Source of the DNA: Lindgomyces ingoldianus
Taxonomy: Eukaryota > Ascomycota > Dothideomycetes > Pleosporales > Lindgomycetaceae
Direction of reading: 5' to 3'
Length of the DNA stretch: 64,000 bases
NCBI RefSeq assembly: GCF_010093535.1
Contig: NW_022985171.1
Location: forward strand, 898,516 to 962,515
Shown here: positions 13,410 through 25,479 of the stretch, in pieces
Position numbering within the stretch: the first letter of the stretch is position 1
Layout: each line of letters begins with the position of its first letter
Notes under the pieces: model-generated
Databases searched by the model: none
The model's input: the letters and a program-made list of their open reading frames with translations, nothing else
What the model was told of the DNA's origin: nothing
Position numbers and translations under genes: made by a program

Positions 13410-13925
13410 TTATCTAAAAGAAACTAGCTAAGTAATAAGGCACCTATATTAAAAGGAACAGCTATGTTATTACTAAATAGTAGCAGCCTTTAGAGACAAG
13501 TCTTAGCTAATAAAAGTTAAGAAAAAAAGCAGCCTTTTACTTCTACCTTAAAAGCTTTTATCTTGTCTAAGGAGAAAAGGTCCCTCTTTAGGTACTTTAC
13601 GCAACAGGCCTTTAATAGATCTAATAACTTTTAGATATAATCCTATCTAGAACGCTTCTTATCTATTACCCCTAACATCTCCTCTTATAAACAAAGCTGC
13701 TTCTAGACCTAGGCCTGTTGCTTATCTTACAACGTGTAATTCTAAGCCTATAAAGCCTTAGCCTTTTAAAGAAGTGTTTTTCTCTCTTTCTTTAGACAAT
13801 CCTACACAGTGTTAGAAATAAAAGTGTTACACTTACTATGCTTTTTTACACACTTAACACATTTATCTAAGGATAAAGTTAACACATAAAACAACCCTAA
13901 TAATTAATAAGTGCTATAGGGCCTT
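13410..13925 (-). pseudogene. Antisense ORF relic downstream of A chromodomain (Cys/His knuckle plus coiled coil)
   Basis: On the minus strand one frame runs from about 13925 down to about 13410, broken only by TAA and TAG codons that could derive from CAA and CAG. Near its start (13827-13864) it reads K-C-V-K-C-V-K-K-H-S-K-C-N, a compact C-x2-C-x4-H-x2-C metal-binding pattern. A long Lys, Gln and Leu-rich stretch of coiled-coil character follows, ending near KIKAFK. Element B holds the same frame at 62540-62880. From memory, small antisense ORFs with a Cys cluster plus coiled coil occur in other fungal Ty3/gypsy elements; I have not verified this. Caution: RIP depletes TGA in all frames, and the sense strand here also lacks TGA, so openness alone is weak evidence. 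Confidence 0.42.
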
Positions 13926-14125
13926 ATCTTTGTCTACTAAAGAGAATTAAAACAAAGAGCAATATAAAAATAATAAGATAAACAAAACTAACAAGCTATT
14001 TAGTATAAAAAAATAGATGTTAAGGATGCCTTTTAGTAAGTAAGTGCTTACTTTATAAATAAACTTTTACTAACACAGCTGTGTAAGCAGAGCGGCGAGG
14101 ACGCTGCTAGGGAGAGGGGGCAGCG

Positions 14126-14718
14126 TGTTACAGTCTACAGTTAGACTAGCGTAACTCTACTAGCAGTGCTCTACAATCTAGCTAGATTAGGACAGAGCTT
14201 ACTTACAGACTAATTAGAGGACACAGAGGCAGCACAGCTGCCTAAAATTATAGAAGAATGCGTTATCTAATAAGAAGATAGGCTGCAAGTTTAGGGAGCT
14301 AGAGAGAGCTTATAAGAGCCCCTTTTAGCAGGCTCCCCTAAGCTCCCGCCAGCTCCCCTTAGCGCTCTAGCACATGTATATAGTTCCTATATTAAACAAC
14401 CTTTAGAAGGTGTGTTTAATATTTAGTTTATTTATTACATAGACTAAGTAGCATTTAGCTTTTTAAAGAGCTGTAATACTATTTATATATCTTACACTAT
14501 ATATACCTCTAACCTTATCTAAAAGGACTGTTTAACCTAGCCTCTCTACTGCTGCATTAAGGGCAAACCACAATCTAGTCACTCTATATTATCCTCTATT
14601 AGCCTAATAGCCTGTACGTAGGACTGTACACCCTACCGGATTGGCCCCTTCTATCCGTCCTATCATCCCCTAGGAATATCATCAGACCTGAGTGCTTCCC
14701 GAAGCAAGGATTGTAACA
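14126..14718 (+). repeat. A 3' LTR (593 bp)
   Basis: The last 90 bp (outer edge, CCGGATTGGCC to GTAACA) are clean, while the same bases at 1140-1230 in the 5' LTR are RIP-mutated. Followed by TSD CTAGT. Confidence 0.95.
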
Positions 14719-14793
14719 CTAGTACAGAGTAAGTAACCTATTTACACTTAGAAAAGTTTTAGTGTATAATATTACTTATAATTTTAAAGTTAT

Positions 14794-15045
14794 TGTTGAA
14801 TAGACTCTCTGCTAGCTAGCACTTGGTGTCAGCAAATGCGTACAAGACAGAGAGGTTTGCACGGTGTAAACATCGCACAGGGGTGTTAGGTAACTAGTGT
14901 TAATTACTTCTTGTTATTTCTATTGTACAAAGAAAAGGGGTTAATATAGTCCTAAACTCTGCGCACAGATCTCTGTGCATAGGGATCTAGGCGCATCTAA
15001 GCCATGTAACTATTAACTAGGCGCCTAAATATTACTATTTAAACA
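14794..15045 (-). repeat. N6 left (3') LTR, 252 bp
   Basis: Starts TGTTGAATAG. The outer 100 bp are clean compared with the inner copy at 20426. Its first 130 bp are the U5-side sequence that reappears in N4. Confidence 0.93.
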
Positions 15046-18000
15046 TTAGTAACTTTTTGTTTTTTCTTTATATAAAACTTGCCTTATTTACACATATAGT
15101 AGATAGGTTGCTGTAGGGCCCTTTTTGCCTATCTTATACAAGCTTAAGTCTGTTAACTAACACTTTAACTCTAATAGTTAGTTAGTTATATAAAATTAGT
15201 TCTTTAAAAGCAAAGTTTAGCGCTTTTTTTATATAGGCATTTATAGAGTTATCTCTTTTATTAATCTACTTAATCTTTATAATCTCTTTTTTTATATAAT
15301 TCTTAAATTAATATAATATTAATTATAAGTTTCTTTTTATTTATTATTCTAAGCTTTATAAGACATTTATATAAAGATCTTAAATCTATGCATAGTATAA
15401 TAGGTACAGAAGGTATTCTAAGCATACATGTAATCTAGTTAATAGTTGTACTTAGTGTAATTACGCAGTTAAATCCTCCTACTATTCTGTACAGCTTACT
15501 AGCTAGGACAGAGCAGGTAACGCGTTTACACTTAAAGAAGTTCTAGTGTATAATATTACTTATAATTTTAAAGTTATATAAGTTTCTAGTTTACTACTTA
15601 GTCTTAAAAATAATAAAAAAGCTAAGCTATAAACTTAAGTCTTTATTATTTATAAATAATCTATTAGTAAAGATAAATAACTTTATATAAAAAAAATTAA
15701 GTAGTACATATAATAATTCTTTATTCTAGTTATTAATTTGCTATTAGATTTATACATTTAATGCCTTAATATTATTGTACAACAGCAACACAACTTAAGC
15801 AGCAGTAGACAGGTTAAATGCTACCTTAGGTTAACATACTGATGCAATATAGGCACCTCGCGCGCGCTGTTTGACGTACTTCTGCGCAGCATCCTCTACC
15901 TTAGACTCTATTATGTGTAGATTTCTAGCTTAACCTTTTTATATAAAAATAATATTATTTTATATAAAGTAGATCTTTTCTTTATTAAATTTAATAGCTT
16001 AATTATGTAATAGTATAGTTTTAGGCTTTGCTTAGAAGTTAGCTTTAAGTAATTTTTTTTCCTCTTTTTATGCAAAATTAGCTGTAATAATACTAAGAGT
16101 ATTATCTATTTACAGTCTTATAATACTAAACACTGTTAAGCCTTTATATGTAATTAATAAGCATAGATTATATAATAAGGTTTTTATAAAAAGTTTATTT
16201 TTATAATAGTTATAGTATGTCTTAAACTAATATAAGCCTAACTCTACTGCGCTGTATAGTAGTTATACAACTCTAAATATTATGTGTAGAGGGAAGCTTT
16301 TACAGAGTTCTCTTAGTAGTTGTGTAAAAAGAGTGTAAATAAGCTTATCTATTAATTATATATATACCTAGGTAATATTACATAGTTTACAGTGCATGTT
16401 GTACAAAGCTATTAGTAATAGGCTAATAGCTAAGATTAACCTCTAACTTATTTTCTAAATTATAGAAAACTATATAAAAATCTTTTTTTTCTCCTTATCT
16501 AAATATTCTACAAACATAAGTTGTAACTTTTTATATAGTTTTATTAATTTCCCTTTAACTTTATATATAAGTTAAAGGTTAAAGATCTGTCCTTTATAAA
16601 TTAATAAATTATATAAGAGTACTTTAAACATGCTACTTATAATTAGACTTTTTATTTCTATATAGTCTAATTCTTTAAATAGTCTTTTAGGTGTTGTAAT
16701 TACACTATCTGCACAGAGCTTAATTACTAGTGTGTAGTCTTCCTTTTTCTTTTAGGTTAAAAATGTTGTAGCCTATAGATTTTTATATAGTCTTTTTTAG
16801 CTTTTTTTAGCTAGCTATAGTTCTAGTTTTAGTTTATATAATAAATCTAATGCTACTTAAGGGGCTGTTTTGTGTAGTCTATTAACTAGGGTTAGTTGCT
16901 TGCGTAGGCAACCTCTCTTTTATGCCTGTAGAGGATCCCTTTGTACTAGGGCTAGTTTATCTAGATCTAGTAATTCTTATGTAGGTTTATTCTTGTTTTT
17001 TATATAATAATATAGTATAACTTATGTGCAGTAGAGTTTTACTAAACTATTCTTTATCTTAATAATAATGTCTAGGGCCTTAATTTTTTTTACTATATAT
17101 AGTTTTATTTATCTCTTTTTCTCTTACTATGTCTTTACTTTAGAACTAAGTAGAAGATTTAGTACTTTATATAAAGTTAAGCTATTTTAAGTATTAATTA
17201 TATAATTAATATTAACTTTTACCCTTTTGCTCTAAAGCATCTTTATTACCTTTTATACAGCATTAGCCTACATAGTAATGTTAGAGGATAGTATAGAATC
17301 TATGTTAATTCTTAGGTACATTTTAAATATAAGTAATGTAGGTATAAGACTATTTAGTTTTACTATATTATTTAGGGCTTTAATAGCTATTTATAACACT
17401 AATTTATTGTTTATATAATTATCTAATTCTGCACAGAGGATATTATATGCACGTTGCAGTAGTGTGTGCGCGCGCTTAATCTTCTCTATAGCCTAATAAG
17501 CTTCTACTAGCATTTATTAATATATTACTTTTATAATCTTTATGCAATTTTAGAAATCTTTAAATGCAAAGTTTATACTAGAGTTATATATAATATAATT
17601 AAGTAAGCCTTAGTATGTGTTAATTTAACACTTATAAAGTGTGTTCTAGGTATCTTGTGTAAACATTAATTTTAAGAAGGTTGCTACTTAAAATAATGTA
17701 TTTATATTAATTATATATAGTATGTTTTAGTTACTAATTTATACAACATTAATTACTATCTTATAGTTAAAGTGTAAGTTGTCTTTAATTATAAACTTAA
17801 ATTTTTATAGTGCTAGGTTATATAGCTAACATATGTAGCAAAACTTTTTAATCTTTTTAAGTATAAAAGGATTAATGTTATATCTAGCGTTTTTAAGCAT
17901 TATATAAAGTTATTTTATACAAAAATAGCTAAATCTTCTATACAGTTATTAAAGTTTACATTTAGTAAAAAAAGACATTAATTTTTTTTTTATATATTAA

Positions 18001-20425
18001 AGAAATAATAACTTTATTTTTATATAACTAAGATAGTATTTCTATTACTTTATATAATTACATTCTGCATGTTGTTAAAGTACGCACCTATTTAGTCTAT
18101 GTCTACTAGAGATAGTAGGAACAGTGTTAGAGTGTCTAGAATGTAATATGTTACATTACTAACTAAGTTAGTAATTTGTACAGTACTAATTAATTTTATT
18201 AATCTTTGTTTTTTAAAGCTAATACTTTTTTTCCTTAGTGTTTAGTCTACTTTTATATAAGGGAATTCTTATAGGTATGCTTTAAGTTATAACTTCTCTA
18301 TAGTAGAGATTCTTACTACGCTAGTATTCTATAGTTTACCTTAGTATACTATACAGTATTAATCTTTAAGGATAAACTGTTCTGCGTATCCTTTAGGTTC
18401 TAGGCTGTAGATGTTCTCTACAGTTGCGCAGTAAAGAAATATAGCATTAGTAAAGTAGTTAATAATTTTCTTACTTTTTTTTTATTTAAGTTATTATTAT
18501 TATGTAACTTCTTTTTTTTTAACTCTAGTTTACTTTTAAACTTTTAAATATACACATTTACTTTTTTACATGTTAGTGTCTTGTTATAGAATTTTTTATA
18601 TAAAGAGATATATTAGTGTTTTGTATAAAATTAATCTATGTAAAGATAATTTATTAACTAATATTTTTTCTTATAATAGACAAAGCATTACTTTAATTAT
18701 GTAAAGGACTATAGTTTAAATAATCCTTTATATCCCCTTAGGCTTCTTCTATGTTGTTAATAGCTATATGTACATAGTAAGCTATATTACTTATTAGTGT
18801 AGTACATATTCTAGAATTTATTTATAAATGTATTATTTTATTAATTAATTATAACCTAAAGTGCTAAATAGAGGTTACTATATAGTGCCTTATATGTAGG
18901 CTTAATTAAGAACATTGCTTATTTAAGTTTAAGTTGCCCTTAGCATGCTTATATAATAGCAGTGTAAAGCAGTATCTTACTTTAAAATTATAGACTAAAA
19001 GCTTTTTATGTAAGAGTAAGTTTATTAATTATAGCTTTAAAAGCTTTATATAAAGTTTTTATAAAGTTTTTTTACTTACTTTATATAAAGCTTATTATTA
19101 TCTAATTTATCTAATACTAGTTATAGTTTATGTTAGTATTAAAGTAATTACTAAGCTGCTTATATAGTAACTTCTATAATTATTCTAGACTAATATTATA
19201 AAGGTAGAACATGTGTACGCGCTCTTTAAAAATATTAGGAAAGATGCTTATATATAATGCCTTAAGAATAGCAAGGTGTTAGTAGAGCTTAATAAATACT
19301 ATAGCCTTATTAGCTAAGATATTATATAGTTACTTTATATAGTTATTTTTCTTTCTCTATGCCTTTTAGAATTATACAACCTTTTTAGGTGTAAGGTTCT
19401 CTGCTGTAATATCTTATATAAGTAGAAGTTAGTATAGATTATACAGTAATTAAATTATATATAGTAAGTACAAGCTTTAGAGAATCTTATGTAGAGCTAT
19501 AGCTACAGAAATATGTAGCTGCCTAGTTATGCTCTTGTACAGTAAGCTATTACAAAGTAGTTGTACTAATTATAGAGAAAGTATTAGGTCTGCGCGTGAT
19601 TTATACAGAGACATCCTCTGTTGCATTAAGACTAGTAATAGTAGTAATAGTTTTATATAATATTCTAGTAAAATAGTAAACATGTGTTCTTCTTTTATAA
19701 GTCTATATAGTGTAGTAGCCTTTATTATGTCCTTTTTAAAGCTAATGCCTTTATTCTGTAGAGTAGTAATTAGTTTTTATAGAAATAGTTAGCTAAAATC
19801 TTTAAAGTGTATAAGCTTCTATTTTATAAAGTTGTCTTAAAAGTTCTTAAGCGTACATATGTTTATTACGCTTAATGTGTAGAGTTTTATAATTAAGTTA
19901 GCTGCGTACAAATTAAGCTTCTTCTTAAGTATATTATTTAATAGTTTAATTTTATTTACTTAATCTTTAATATTTATCTGCTCTGCTAGGGTCTTTGCTA
20001 AGATGCCTATAAAAAGTACATATTAGTTATATGTTAATATGTTATGTTAGCTAGTTATAGATAAAGCTAGCGTTACTTGTTGCTCTATAGTAGTTAATTA
20101 TGTGTTGTTGCGCGCTGTTTTACTTCTTGTTGTACGCTGCCTCTAAACAGCCTTGTGCAAAAAGATAAAACAGACCTTCTAGCGTTAAATAAGCACTACT
20201 ATTTATATAATACCTCTAAATAGTATTATATAGACAGGTTTCTTACTCTTACTTAAGTAACTAAATAGAGATTTACAGCTACTTACATGTAAATTAGACT
20301 TTATCTTTACTCTTACTAATTTATAGTTAAAGTAGTAAGGAAAAAAATTCTTTTTATACATAAACTTTTAAATAAAAAAGTATAAAAAAAGCTTTCTTTT
20401 TTATAGTATTTAAACTACTAATTAG

Positions 20426-20677
20426 TGTTAAATAGACTCTTTACTAGCTAGCACTTAGTGTTAGCAAATGTGTACAAGACAGAGAGGTTTGCACAGTGTA
20501 AACATTACACAGGGGTGTTAGGTAACTAGTGTTAATTGCTTCTTGTTGTTTCTATTGTACAAAGGAAAGGGGTTAATATAGTCCTAAACTCTGCGCACAG
20601 ATCTCTGTGCACAGGGATCTGGGCGCATCCGAGCCACGTGACTATCAACCAGGCGCCCGAATATCACTATTCGGACA
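20426..20677 (-). repeat. N6 right (5') LTR, 252 bp
   Basis: The outer edge (20615-20677, GGGCGCATCCGAGCC to TCGGACA) is clean; the inner partner at 14980-15045 is mutated. An inverted repeat CCGAAT / ATTCGG lies next to the element end. The 62-codon frame at 20607-20795 crosses the LTR boundary and is not a gene. Confidence 0.93.
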
Positions 20678-21279
20678 GTTATATAAGTTCCTAGTGCACT
20701 GCTTTGTTTTAAGAATAATAAGAAAGCTAAGCTATAAACTTAGGTCCTTATTATTTATAAATAATTTGTTAGTAAAGATAAATAACTTTATATAAAAAAG
20801 ATTAAGTAGTATGTATAATAATCCTTAATTCTAGTTATTAATTTACTATTAAATTTGTATATTTAATGCCTTAATATTATTGTACAACAGTAACACAACT
20901 TAAGCAGTAGTAGACAGGTTAAATGCTGCCTTAGGTTAACATACAGACGTAATATAGGCACCTTGTGCGCGCTATTTAATGTACTTCTGCGTGGCGTTCT
21001 TTGCGTTTAGGTCTACTATATAGAGGTTTTTAGCTTATTCTTTTTAAGTTAATAAGATTATAGTTTTATTTTATATAAGCTAAATCTTTTTTTTATTAAA
21101 TTTTATAGGCTGTTTATGTAATAATATTATCTTAAGCTTTATATAGAACTTAGCCTTCTATAGTTCTTTTTCTTTACATTGCGTAAAATTAGTTATAATA
21201 ATACTAAAAGTGTTGTCTATTTGCAGCCTTATAACTCTAAACGTTTTTATGCCTTTGTACATAATTAAAAGACATAGAT

Positions 21280-21559
21280 TGTTGAATAGGCTCTGACAGC
21301 TAGCTGCTTGTGGTATAAGCACTTAAGTAGCAAGAGTAAGAGTAGTGTACAGTGTGCACAGCGTACAAGGTAGGTAAAGTAAGGGCAACATGTTTCTAGT
21401 TCTATTACTCTTATCTTTCTTTTATATAAAGAAAGAGGGGGATATCTAGATGTTTACGCACAGAGGTTTACACACAAGCATTATGTAACATAGATATGTG
21501 ATCCTGCTTGTGCGCAATTACTTATATCTAGGCTGCAACACTGCTGCTGCGTATAGACA
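21280..21559 (-). repeat. N3 left (3') LTR, 280 bp
   Basis: Starts TGTTGAATAGG and ends AGACA. The outer edge preserves TGACAGC and TGTGG where other copies read TAATAGC and TATAG. Confidence 0.93.
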
Positions 21560-21729
21560 CTAGCAACTTTTCTTTTTATCTAAAGAGTTACCTTTTATAC
21601 GCGTTACCTCTCTTCTGTCTATATAGGTCTATTTAATTACATTTTGCCTTTACTTTACCTTATTTATTAAGACTTGCCTTAGTAATGCTGTACATTAAGA
21701 TAGGCTAGTTACACTATGTAAATAGCTTT

Positions 21730-22607
21730 ATAAATAGTGTAAAGTGTTTTAGGCTATTATTATTTAGCCTTTATGTGCTTACCTTATAAGTAATTTAGTA
21801 GTGTATAAACTGTTTTATGTAAGGTTTTATGCTAGAATAGTGTAAGATCTTTGCGTAGGCAGGTGTGTAGAGAGGTGTATATAATAAGGTCTCTTTTTTT
21901 TCTTTACTTTCTCTTCTTTATTCTTTACTTTTTAAGCCTTACTGTACTATTCCCTAGCTCTTTTCTCTTTTTATACAGTAATAGATACTCCCGCCTGCAC
22001 ACACACACACACACACAGAGAGAGAGATGTCTCTCTAGCCTTCCTCCTCTACCTCTAGCGCTGTTAGTGCGGGCGTCTTTAACGTCCTTGTGCAGTCTAG
22101 CAGCCTAGGGCGCATTTACATTACCTTTTTAACTAGTTCTGCTGCTAATTAGTAGTTTATTTAGCATCTTAGCATAAACATATAAATCTTTTAGCTCTTT
22201 TACTTTCTTTTTATATAAAATACTAATTATAAATAGGCTAAAAAGCAGCATATAGCAGCTTTACTATTTTATAATATTAATGTTGTTTTGCCTGCTAGCA
22301 CTAATCTGCAGCTGTAGGCAGTAAAGGTTGTGTGTTATAAAAAGTACTTTTATGTAGTTTTAGTCTAGAGTTACAGTTAAGTTTTAGTAACTTTATATAC
22401 TTATTATTATAGTAGCACTACTAGTGCTTTTTTTTTATTAAGTGTTATATATTAGCTAACTTCTAGGCTAATGCCTACACTTTATGTGTATAGCAGAGCT
22501 GTAGTCTGCATTATAACTACTATATGTAAGGGGTAGTAGCTTTTTCTTCTTCTATATACTAGACAAATAAACTATTTTTTTTACATATTTTTTTTTCTAA
22601 TCTTATA
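21730..22607 (-). other. N3-specific inserts near its 3' end (about 160 bp and about 620 bp)
   Basis: N4 at 24130-24230 and N1 at about 11840-11960 (inverted) run straight through this point. N3 instead has extra DNA at about 21730-21890, then 95 bp of shared sequence, then extra DNA at about 21985-22607. On the minus strand the longer insert has one frame, from about 22525 to 22060, interrupted only by TAA and TAG. It is rich in Gln, Lys, Tyr and Leu; I do not recognise it. It lies in the element's own sense orientation, between RNase H and the LTR, where some LTR elements carry an additional ORF. Alternatively the shorter copies may descend from a deletion derivative. No TSD was seen around either insert. 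Confidence 0.5.
21997..22028. repeat. (CA)n followed by (GA)n microsatellite
   Basis: About eleven CA units and then about five GA units, near the left border of the long N3-specific insert. CpA here has escaped RIP, unlike nearly all surrounding DNA. Confidence 0.9.
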
Positions 22608-23697
22608 ATAAGAAAAATAAGTGTGTATAATAAAAAAAATAAAAAAGATAGGCTTTATATAAAAGTGTTGTTAGTCTAGTTAGTTTAGAGCATCTTTATG
22701 TATAAAATCTAGCTAGTCTACAGATGCTTCTATCTAGACAGAGAGGCAGTTAGTTAGGACTAATAATTAAAAAGCCTAGTTTAGTGTTTTTTTTATACAT
22801 ACATTTACTAGGTTATTTTTACTATTAATTTACTTAATTTTAGTAATTTCCCTTTTTTTATATAATTTATAGAGTAATATAATGTTAATTATAAGTTACT
22901 TTTTACTAGTAGTGCCTAGCTTAATAAGGTAATTATATAGAAACTTTAAATTTATGCAGATTACTACTAGAATTAGTAGCAGTTTAAGTGTTTATATAAT
23001 TTACTATAAAGTTATACTAAAAGTAATTACATTATTAAACTCTCTAACTATTTTATATAGTTTACTAGTAAGAACACTTCTAGTTACTTTTTTACACTTA
23101 GTAGAATTTTAGTATATAATGTTACCTAGTATTTTAAAGTAGTTGCTTTACTTTATATAGTTTTTATTACTTAATATAATTAAGAATTCTAGCTATAAGC
23201 TAAGGTTTTTATTATTAGTAAATAATCTATTTATAAAAATAAATAGCTTTACATAATTAAGCTGTAATAGTAGAAAGGTAAGACTGCACTTACTATTATC
23301 TATCTGCTATTAGATTTATGCGTTAAGTGCATTAATATTATTATGCAAAAAGTCTATAGTTTATGCAGTAATAAAAAGGTTAAATGCTGCCTTTAGTTAA
23401 CACATAAATATAATATATACCCTTCTTACATATTACTTAACATATTATTATGCAGCATCTTTATTTTTTAGGTTAATTATATAAAGGTAGCTTACTTATT
23501 CTTTTTAAGTAAAGACTACTATATTATGCGTAAGTTTAATCTTTTTACTATTAAACTTAATAGGCTACTTTTCTGCTAGAATAGTTTTGCCCTTTATATA
23601 AAACTTTGCCTTTTATAGTTTTTCCTTTTCTCTTTGCGTAAAATCCTTTATTATAATGCTTAAAGTGTTATATAAATGCTTTTAGTTATTTCTAGGG

Positions 23698-23963
23698 TGT
23701 TAAATAGACTCTCTGCTAGCTAGCACTTAGTGTCAGCAAATGCGTACAAGACAGAGAGGTTTGCACAGTGTAAACATTGCACAGGGGTGTTAGGTAACTA
23801 GTGTTAATTACTTCTTATTTTTCCTCTGTACAGAGGAAAAGGGGGATATCTAGATGTTTGCGCACAGAGGTTCGCGCACAAGCATTATGTGACATAGATA
23901 CGTGATCCTGCTTGTGCGTGATTGCTTGTATCTAGGCCGCAACGCTGCTGCTGTGTACAGACA
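23698..23963 (-). repeat. N4 left (3') LTR, 266 bp, mosaic
   Basis: Up to about 23820 it is colinear with the N6 LTR (14794-14920). From about 23840 it is colinear with the N1/N2/N3 LTR. The switch falls in the short segment TTCCTCTGTACAGAGG that both parents resemble. Confidence 0.9.
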
Positions 23964-25057
23964 CTAGTAACTTTTTTTTTTGTCTAAAAAGTTACCTTTT
24001 ATATGTGTTACCTTTTTTTTGTCTGTGTAAGTTTATCTAATTATATTCTACCTTTACTTTACTTTATTTATTAGGACTTGCTTTAGTAATGCTGTGCGTT
24101 AGAATAAGCTAGTTGCACTATATAAATAGCTTTTTTTTTCTTTATTCTTTACTTTCTAAGCTTTGCTATATAATCCCCTAGCTTTTTTTTTTTTATATAG
24201 TGCTAACAGTAACAGATTCTTATAATAAAAAAAATAAGTGTGTATAATATAAAAAAAAAAAAATAAAGAAAAATAAGCCTTATATAAAGGTGTTATTAGT
24301 TTAGTTAGTTTAAAGCATTTTTATGTATAAAATCTAGCTAGTCTATAGATGCTTCTATTTAGACAGAGAGGTAGTTAGTTAGAACTAATAATTAAAAAGC
24401 TTAGTTTAGTGTTTTCTTTATATATACATCTACTAAGTTATTTTTACTATTAATTTACTTTATTTTAGTAAGTTCTTTTTTTTATATAATTTACAGAGTA
24501 ATATAATGTTAATTATAAGTTACTTTTTACTAGTAGTGCCTAGCTTAATAAAGTAATTATATAAAGACTTTAAATCTATATAAATTACTACTAGAATTAG
24601 TAGTAGTTTAAGTGTTTATATAATTTACTATAAAGTTGTACTAAAAGTAATTACATTATTAAACTCTTTAACTATTTTATATAGTTTACTAGTAAAGACA
24701 CTTTTAGTTACTCTTTTACACTTAGTAGAATTCTAGTATATAATGTTGCCTAGTATTTTAAAGTAGTTGCTTTGCTTTATATAGTTTTTATTACTTAATA
24801 TAATTAAAAATCTTAGCTGTAAGCTAAGGTTTTTATTATTAGTAAATAATCTATTTATAAAAATAAATAGCTTTGCATAATTAAGCTATAATAGTAAAAA
24901 AGTAAGACTATGCTTACTATTATCTATCTACTATTAGATTTATATATTAAGTGTGTTAATATTATTATATAAAGGGTCTGTAGTTTATGCAGTAATAAAC
25001 AGGTTAAATGCTACCTTTAGTTAACACATAAATATAATATATACCTTTTTTACATAT

Positions 25058-25375
25058 TGTTACAATTGTGCACAAGTAAGGTTATAGAGCTTTACAAAGG
25101 TCTAGTTTAATTACTACGTAAGGTATTATAGTAGGTATAAGACGTTATATAAGGAATAAAAAGGTTTAGAAGAAAATTAGTAATTAAATACTTAGCTTAA
25201 AAGTCTAAGCGCTTTAAGTATAAATTAAGCCTATTTTAAGTTTAGTTAGTGTTAAAGCAGTTTATGCTTAAGTTTATGTCTATGTTATGTTATATTTATG
25301 TTAGACATGCACTAATAATACTCTAGTACATGTCTAATATAGTTATGTCTAGGATCTAGAGAGGATACTGTAACA
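25058..25375 (-). repeat. N5 left (3') LTR (318 bp)
   Basis: Pairs with 30403-30720. CpG in ACGCGTC of the right copy reads ACATGTC here. Confidence 0.93.
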
Positions 25376-25479
25376 GTACCCCCCCTCTTATTAGGAAGGA
25401 AATCCTTTACATTAGTAGTTCTAGCATTAGGTTGTTTTTATTAGGGTATAAGTTTAGTTTAGATAAGTATTAGGTGTAA

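Larger units (their letters stand above)
638..14718 (+). mobile_element. A: Ty3/gypsy chromovirus with 593-bp LTRs, interrupted by N1
   Basis: The boundaries are exact. LTRs start TGTTAC and end GTAACA, and the 5-bp TSD CTAGT lies at 633-637 and 14719-14723. Without N1 the element is about 7.7 kb, the same as B (7673 bp). RT precedes integrase, and a chromodomain ends the polyprotein, so it is a chromovirus. A purine-rich tract at about 14111-14120 lies just before the 3' LTR. Frames are destroyed by RIP (CAA/CAG to TAA/TAG, TGG to TAG). N1 sits inside the integrase core. I could not recognise a convincing primer-binding site after 1230. Confidence 0.93.
14794..20677 (-). mobile_element. N6: copia element of the 252-bp-LTR lineage, inserted in N7
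   Basis: TSD GTTAT lies at 14789-14793 and 20678-20682. The LTRs are 252 bp each. The interior (15046-20425) is fully RIP-degraded with no long frame. It aligns with N7 throughout and with N4 to the right of about 33 kb. Stretches matching N1 pol on the opposite strand (RT-like at about 15.9-16.8 kb; the CG-rich run near 17470 corresponding to the integrase segment near 9420 of N1) show that it is a minus-strand copia element. It inserted about 70 bp beyond the end of A, in N7 DNA. Confidence 0.9.
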
